The translations under genes were made by a program, and so were the position numbers. A stretch of DNA of 64,000 bases from Linnemannia hyalina (Eukaryota; Mortierellomycota; Mortierellomycetes; Mortierellales; Mortierellaceae). Shown in pieces: positions 61,428-64,000 of the stretch (positions within the stretch are counted from its first letter, which is position 1; each line of letters opens with the position of its first letter). The stretch is from positions 2,666,001-2,730,000 of the forward strand of contig JAHRHY010000003.1 in assembly GCA_019671135.1 (NCBI GenBank), read 5' to 3'. The notes beneath the pieces are model-generated. The model did no database searches and was not told where the DNA came from. It saw nothing but the letters and a program-made list of their open reading frames with translations.

Positions 61428-63091
61428 TTACATAAAGTCATCAAACTCATCGTAGTCGTTACTGTAGTCTCTGGTGTCGACGGTGGTAGCAGCGACCTTG
61501 GTGGCAGTCAACGAGGGCTTGCTGCTTCCTTTCTTCTTGGTCTTCAAGGCATCCTTGGCCGCCTTCTGCTTCTCGTTGGCAAGAGTCGTCAAGGTGCTGG
61601 CAAACTTGCGGACATCGACATCGCGGGTGCCCTGGGAAAGTTCACGGAAAAGTCCCTCCAAGAACGAAACATACAATCCTTGTTTCTAATATGTCCAATT
61701 GCAATTTTCCATGCATATGTTCGTTAGCACACATGTTTCAAGAGTAAAATCAGATCCTGAACTCCTGTTGACTCTGGGCGTAATTGCATACCTCGTGCTT
61801 CTGGATAAGGGCAACAAGCTGGGTGGAGAACTCGTTAAACTGATCCTTGGTCTTGGGCTTCATGGTCTCCAAATCGCTAGCAGCAGTGACGACTATAACG
61901 AAGACCAAGAAAAGAGTGCACTGTTAGCAAATGTCTTTTGCTGTTTCTAATTGATTTACGCTTACCATGCTGTCAAATGGCAAATAGTTTGACAAAAAAA
62001 AACATACCACCATCAGTAACCTTGACTCCGCTGAAAAGATCGGCAGCATTGGCAATGTCAGACTCGATAATGGCGTTCTTCTCACGCTGACGACGCTCGA
62101 ACTTCTCCTCCTCGGTCTCGCGCTCAGGGACAAGCTATATAAAAAATAATCAAATATTAGTCAGTTGGACGTCCTGTGGCACGAATAGATCACTAGAGAT
62201 CACTCATCGATTAATTAGCTGCTTGTAATGACTTACAGCGGCCTTGGCAGCAGCGGCCTCCTTCTTGCGCTCAGCCTCAGCATTGCGCTGGGCAATCTTC
62301 TCGGTCAAGGTGATCTTGGGCTTGGGAGCAGCGGCGGGCTTAGCCTCCTCTTCAGACTCAGATTCACTGCTGGCATCCCAATCCTCCTACAAAAGGTTTG
62401 AGCGAAAACACAGAATTATAATGATGTAAGAAACAATTGCAGCTGGTCGCGTGTCCACTTTGATTTGCGATGATATTAACTTGTTTGGCGTAAAGTTGGA
62501 CGCTTGCTGCGGCAGTGCTGTCAAGCCTCTGCTCTGGCAATACTCCTGATCCTATGTGGTCCTACAAGGATGCATGATGTGTCGAAGACTTTTCCTGATA
62601 GCTCTCCTCAAAGTCTCTGCTGGTGTTGTCGGTGCTGCATTGACGTCGAATTAAAGTCCAATATCTCAACTCTTTCACTCGGCTCCAAAAAGACAATGAG
62701 AGTAGAAGCTCACCTTGATGTCATCGGAATCAGCGTCCTCATCGTCCCACTGCTTCTTGGCAGGAATCACGGGTGCCTCAATAACGTCGTCGTTCTCTAA
62801 AAGGGTTGTAAAATAAAAAGGACAGAAAAGGGTCAGGTTTACTGATTCCTTTCAAGTGTCCAGCTCTTCCCGCAGTTTTCCTCCTTGGTCGCTTGGTCGT
62901 GGACAGCGTGCAGCGATTCGTGTGTAGAACAAACGGGAAGAGTGTCCAACAGGTCAGGGGGTCGAAGTCGACAGAATGAAAATGAAAGCTAGGATGTTGT
63001 CTTTGTTGTCCAGTGTGGTTCCTGGTGCCATTCTGTCCCCTCGCTGTGCACAAACGAGAATAGAGAGCATTTACGCACCCCAGTCAGACAT
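61428..63091 (-). CDS. HCR1: Translation initiation factor eIF3 subunit j
   Basis: Six exons in transcript order (63079-63091, 62714-62796, 62237-62386, 62008-62134, 61792-61892, 61428-61685) give 243 residues with consistent phases. The first coding exon has only 13 nt (MSDW plus one base). The protein starts MSDWENDDVIEAP and has an acidic N-terminal arm (WDDEDADSDD, SSESESEEE). A Lys/Ala helix (EKIAQRNAEAERKKEAAAAK) and the core VPERETEEEKFERRQREKN follow. The C-terminus is DRDYSNDYDEFDDFM-like (TRDYSNDYDEFDDFM), as in Hcr1. eIF3j is a loosely bound eIF3 subunit that promotes 40S binding, start-site stringency and ribosome recycling. Yeast Hcr1 also acts in 20S pre-rRNA processing. Confidence 0.93.
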
Positions 63092-63705
63092 GGTAAATGG
63101 TTTGTTGGTATGTGTGGTGAAGAAAAAGGTAGTGGGCTGGACAACCCTTGAGCATTTTTTTTTGTTTTGACCAAGTGAACTTAAGGGTGATAGCACTTTC
63201 CCGCCACCAACATTGAAGGTGCATTGGGCCTTATCCCATGATTTTCATACTTGGATCTGTCTATCAACTTCTCGAACTTATGTAACAACATATTGTCTGC
63301 ACCGCCAATGGCTATCATTGGGAGTGGAAACCACTAAGCGGGACTTGACAGCTAGGCCCATGCTCCTTACTCCTCATAAGCCAAAGTATGCGGCCTCCTG
63401 AGAACCAAGGAACTGAAGGAGCGTCTGTTTTCCCTTTCTCGTTTAGAGTGACTGCCTTTTCTTGAGTACTTGATAGTTTTGTTTTCGAGAGCTGGCTTGG
63501 GACACTTTCGCCATTTCTGCCTTTCGACCATTCCTCAGGAACAAGGTACACATGTCATGTCATGACGCAGAGGGAGCAACGACAACTCGGCCGCAATAGC
63601 TAAACAAAGATCGTTCTCGCAACACGCATTCCTAGACACAAGACACGTTCCCTCCTTTTCCCAAGCCTCCTGCACGACCACTTTCACCGCGAACTTCGGG
63701 GAATA
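63092..63705. other. Upstream region of eIF3j gene
   Basis: 614 nt, likely divergent promoter DNA between eIF3j (minus) and a possible plus-strand gene at the right edge. No recognisable elements beyond AT-rich patches. Confidence 0.5.
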
Positions 63706-64000
63706 ATGGCCTGGATAGGACGAGTCTTCGGAGCTGGCGCCCGTGGCACCCGTGGCGACAGACAATCACACCGCTGGTCCTCTTACCTTCACACAACAAC
63801 AACACCTTTCTCACAGTCGACATCATTGACAGCGCGAGCGAAGATTCCGACTCATTCGGCTTGCACTCATCGTCGCTGGATTCATTCGTCCCTCAAGTCG
63901 CACAAGGACACAACACCAAACGCCACCAACTCAGCTTCAACTTCAACCACCACGAGAAAACAACGGTCAGACAAACTTGTGGGGAGGGGCAGCCACCTCC
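63706..64000 (+). CDS. Possible partial gene running off the right edge
   Basis: From ATG 63706 the frame stays open to the window end (98 codons; begins MAWIGRVFGAGARGTRGDRQ), Thr/Ser-rich and unrecognised. The same DNA has a second open frame that looks more coding from about 63815 (TVDIIDSASEDSDSFGLHSS), preceded by a TTTCTCACAG that could be a 3' splice site. If that frame is right, the ATG at 63706 is upstream or intronic and the gene starts elsewhere. Only one of the two can be real, and I cannot decide. Confidence 0.3.
   Translation, partial: MAWIGRVFGAGARGTRGDRQSHRWSSYLHTTTTPFSQSTSLTARAKIPTHSACTHRRWIHSSLKSHKDTTPNATNSASTSTTTRKQRSDKLVGRGSHL

Overview
The window looks like nuclear DNA of an early-diverging filamentous fungus, most probably Mortierellaceae (inference). 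Conserved genes are broken by many short GT-AG introns (roughly 80-300 nt) with CTAAC-like branch sites. Codons are C-ending in highly expressed genes, regulators carry poly-Q tracts, and intergenic DNA is pyrimidine-rich and low in complexity. The gene set (SND1, a dynactin p24-like protein, Rap-type GTPase, class II DAHP synthase) fits a fungus that kept genes budding yeast lost. Exon coordinates below were joined by hand from splice signals, reading phase and family homology; no transcript data were used.

Left part (1-29.7 kb): the 3' end of a poly-Q protein; NAD-isocitrate dehydrogenase subunit 1; a NuiA-like protein on the minus strand; a 12-exon Rom2-type RhoGEF (DEP-DH-PH-CNH); ATP synthase delta on the minus strand; class II DAHP synthase with a Gcn4-type site upstream; the Tudor-SN protein SND1; a Zn2Cys6 regulator whose zinc cluster is split by a 1.35-kb intron; and a small single-pass membrane protein.

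Middle (31-46 kb): a Rap/Rsr1 GTPase (minus) with two introns of about 1 kb, a 4.9-kb gene-poor stretch, a Pho85-type cyclin with long poly-Q, a Gyp1/TBC1D22-type Rab GAP (minus), a decayed NHP6-like HMG-box pseudogene, and the ER SNARE Sec20.

Right part (46-64 kb): a 6.3-kb gene desert with a candidate Tc1/mariner-like MITE, an HMG/YABBY-like protein (minus), a 4-kb purine/pyrimidine-skewed gap, then dynactin p24-like and eIF3j genes (both minus). An open reading frame runs off the right edge.

There is no operon-like organisation. Most genes are unrelated housekeeping or regulatory genes. Several concern cell polarity and membrane traffic (RhoGEF, Rap GTPase, Rab GAP, Sec20, dynactin), but I see no evidence that they are clustered by function. 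I found no convincing novel multi-gene system. The most unusual items are the NuiA-like protein, the MITE, the split DNA-binding domains and the broken HMG gene.
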